Shown here: one piece after another, positions 62,637 to 64,000 of the stretch
Position numbering within the stretch: position 1 is the first letter of the stretch
Layout of the letters: the number at the start of each line of letters is the position of its first letter
Assembly (NCBI RefSeq): GCF_900091475.1
Contig: NZ_FMIB01000002.1
Span: 1,674,001-1,738,000, forward strand
Reading direction: 5' to 3'
Length of the DNA: 64,000 nt
Origin: Micromonospora chersina
Lineage (GTDB): Bacteria > Actinomycetota > Actinomycetes > Mycobacteriales > Micromonosporaceae
Translations under genes and position numbers: made by a program
The notes under the pieces: generated by a model
What the model was told of the DNA's origin: nothing
Database searches by the model: none
The model's input: the letters and a program-made list of their open reading frames with translations, nothing else

Positions 62637-63407
62637 TCAGTCACCCACGGCCTTGAACAGGGCGGCGACCTCCGCGTTGGTCAGCCGGCGCAGCCGCCCG
62701 GTGCGCAGGTCGCCGAGCTTGATCGGACCGATCGAGGTACGGATCAGCCGGGACACCGGATGTCCCACCTCGGCCATCAGGCGCCGGACGATGTGCTTGC
62801 GCCCCTCGTGCAGGGTCAGCTCCACCTGGGCGGTTCTGCCCAGGGTGCCCACCACCTTGAAGGCGTCGACCTTCACCGGCCCGTCCTCCAGCTCGACGCC
62901 GGCCGTCAGCCGCTTGCCCAGGTTGCGCGGGATCGGCCCGGCGACCTCGGCGAGGTAGGTCTTGAGCACCTCGTACGACGGGTGCATGAGCTTGTGGGCG
63001 AGGGTGCCGTCGTTGGTGAGCAGGAGCAGGCCCTCGCTGTCCGCGTCGAGCCGCCCGACGTGGTAGACCCGCTGCTCCAGCCGCGCGCCGATGAAGTCGG
63101 CGAGCTCGGTGCGGCCCTTCTCGTCGGCCATGGTGGTGACCACCCCGCGCGGCTTGTTCATCGCCACGTAGACCAGGCGGACGTCGGCCTGGAGCCGTTC
63201 GCCGTCGACGTGGATCACGTCGCGCGTCGGGTCCGCCTTGTCGCCGAGCTGGGCGACCCGGCCGTTGACGGTGACCCGGCGCCGGAAGATCAGGTCCTCG
63301 CAGGCGCGCCGCGATCCCACCCCCGCGGCGGCGAGCACCTTCTGGAGGCGCTCGGCGCCCTCGTACACGGGGGCGTCGGGCTTCGGGGCACGGTCATCGC
63401 GTCGCAT
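62637..63407 (-). CDS. 23S/16S rRNA pseudouridine synthase, RluB/RsuA family
   Basis: 256 residues from ATG 63407; a TTG two codons earlier is possible. An N-terminal S4 RNA-binding domain (LQKVLAAAGVGSRRACEDLI, VTVNGRVAQLGDKAD) is followed by the RsuA-type catalytic domain with YVAMNKPRGVVTT, the catalytic Asp in VGRLDADSEGLLLLTNDG, and HEGRKHIVRRLMAEVGHPV. The gene begins inside the end of scpB, the usual scpA-scpB-rluB order. RluB (23S position 2605 region) is the more likely orthologue. Confidence 0.92.
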   Translation of the reverse strand: MRRDDRAPKPDAPVYEGAERLQKVLAAAGVGSRRACEDLIFRRRVTVNGRVAQLGDKADPTRDVIHVDGERLQADVRLVYVAMNKPRGVVTTMADEKGRTELADFIGARLEQRVYHVGRLDADSEGLLLLTNDGTLAHKLMHPSYEVLKTYLAEVAGPIPRNLGKRLTAGVELEDGPVKVDAFKVVGTLGRTAQVELTLHEGRKHIVRRLMAEVGHPVSRLIRTSIGPIKLGDLRTGRLRRLTNAEVAALFKAVGD

Positions 63408-63963
63408 CGGCAAGCTCTTCTACGTCGTCGGGGAGGAAGGGGGCCAGGGGCGGGAGGTCGTCCACCGAGTTCAACCCCAGCTTCTCCAGGAACATCGTGG
63501 TGGTCCGGTAGAGGAACGCCCCGCTGTCCGCCTCGGTGCCGCACTCCTCGACCAGGCCCCGGGAGACCAGGGTACGGATCACGCCGTCGCAGTTGACACC
63601 CCGGATCGCGGAGATCCGCGACCGGGTCACCGGCTGCTTGTAGGCGATCACCGCGAGGGTCTCCAGCGCGGCCTGGGTCAGCCGCACCGACTGGCCCTCC
63701 AAGACGAACCGCTCGACGTAGGTCGCGTATTCCGGCCGGGTGTAGAGACGCCAGCCACCCGCGGCCCGGCGCAGCTCGAAGCCGTGCCCGGCCGCCGTGT
63801 AGCCGGCCGCGATCTCGTCGAGCATCGGGCCGATCCGCTCCGGGGACTGCTCCAGCACCTGGGCCAGGGTCAGCTCGCTGACCGGCTGGTCCACCACCAG
63901 CAGGATGGCCTCCAGGGCGCCGCGCAGCTCGGCGTCGTCGAGCACGGGCGCGGGCTCCGGCAC
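63394..63963 (-). CDS. scpB: segregation and condensation protein ScpB
   Basis: 189 residues if GTG 63963 is the start; the frame stays open to the window edge, so the true start may lie beyond 64000. Two winged-helix halves are present: LRGALEAILLVVDQPVSEL, then TQAALETLAVIAYKQPVTRSRI and RGLVEECGTEADSGAFLYRTT. ScpB with ScpA and SMC forms condensin. It overlaps rluB by 14 bases. The C-terminal tail is acidic, as usual. Confidence 0.92.
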   Translation of the reverse strand: MPEPAPVLDDAELRGALEAILLVVDQPVSELTLAQVLEQSPERIGPMLDEIAAGYTAAGHGFELRRAAGGWRLYTRPEYATYVERFVLEGQSVRLTQAALETLAVIAYKQPVTRSRISAIRGVNCDGVIRTLVSRGLVEECGTEADSGAFLYRTTTMFLEKLGLNSVDDLPPLAPFLPDDVEELADATR

Positions 63964-64000
63964 GGGCGCCGGCCGCCGTCGTCCCCGCTTCCCGGGTACG

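Overview
The window is 64 kb of very GC-rich DNA with short intergenic gaps, many GTG starts preceded by AGGAGG-type ribosome binding sites, an EccB-type ESX protein, PucR, ECF and STAND regulators, and an actinobacterial cmk-der / rluB-scpB arrangement. This fits a filamentous actinomycete, most likely Micromonosporaceae (Micromonospora-like). That placement is inference from gene content and style, not from a search.

Layout. 1-5.8 kb: a carbohydrate uptake and breakdown cluster (MGH1-like glycoside hydrolase, sugar isomerase and MDR dehydrogenase on the minus strand, divergent from a binding protein with two ABC permeases). 5.8-8.5 kb: a PAP2-like membrane protein, a methyltransferase and an isolated eccB. 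8.6-10.4 kb: a CstR-like sulfur regulator with a persulfide dioxygenase-rhodanese protein. 10.7-31 kb: mostly housekeeping and accessory metabolism: methyltransferases, a zinc-type dehydrogenase, an acyl-CoA ligase, an M50 membrane protease, a secreted GH10 xylanase with a ricin-type lectin domain, an acyl-CoA dehydrogenase, an AAA ATPase, an AlaRS-core-like enzyme, a secreted lipase, and a fatty acid desaturase with its 2Fe-2S reductase next to a divergent PucR regulator. 32.6-35.8 kb: an ECF sigma / membrane anti-sigma candidate / two lipoproteins, tied together by three matching promoter elements. 38-45.4 kb: a sulfane-sulfur detoxification region (TauE exporter, rhodaneses, two further dioxygenase-rhodanese proteins, a DUF302 protein, a second CstR-like regulator and an MFS transporter), marked by a repeated palindrome of the form ATACCCC/GGGGTAT. 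45.9-50.8 kb: a HATPase regulator, an amidohydrolase, a D-amino-acid-oxidase-like protein, a MOSC protein and a decayed gene.

50.9-60.2 kb is the most unusual part. It is bounded by a 43-bp duplication of the 3' end of a tRNA-Pro gene and carries only the last ~70 residues of a tyrosine recombinase beside the intact tRNA, so it looks like the remnant of an integrative element. Inside is a two-gene operon: a small protein whose C-terminus carries an amyloid-like motif (VQVGSHNTQTN), and a 1391-residue NLR-type STAND ATPase with about 21 near-identical 42-residue TPR repeats and the same motif (TQIGNHNTQTN) at its N-terminus. This is the arrangement expected of a bacterial amyloid-signalling NLR and effector pair, probably an immune or cell-death module. 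The element also holds a two-membrane-helix protein, a truncated second STAND gene, and two ~142-bp long-hairpin elements whose loops are conserved while their stems differ in sequence but still pair. 60.3-64 kb returns to core genome: der, cmk, an RluB-type pseudouridine synthase and scpB.
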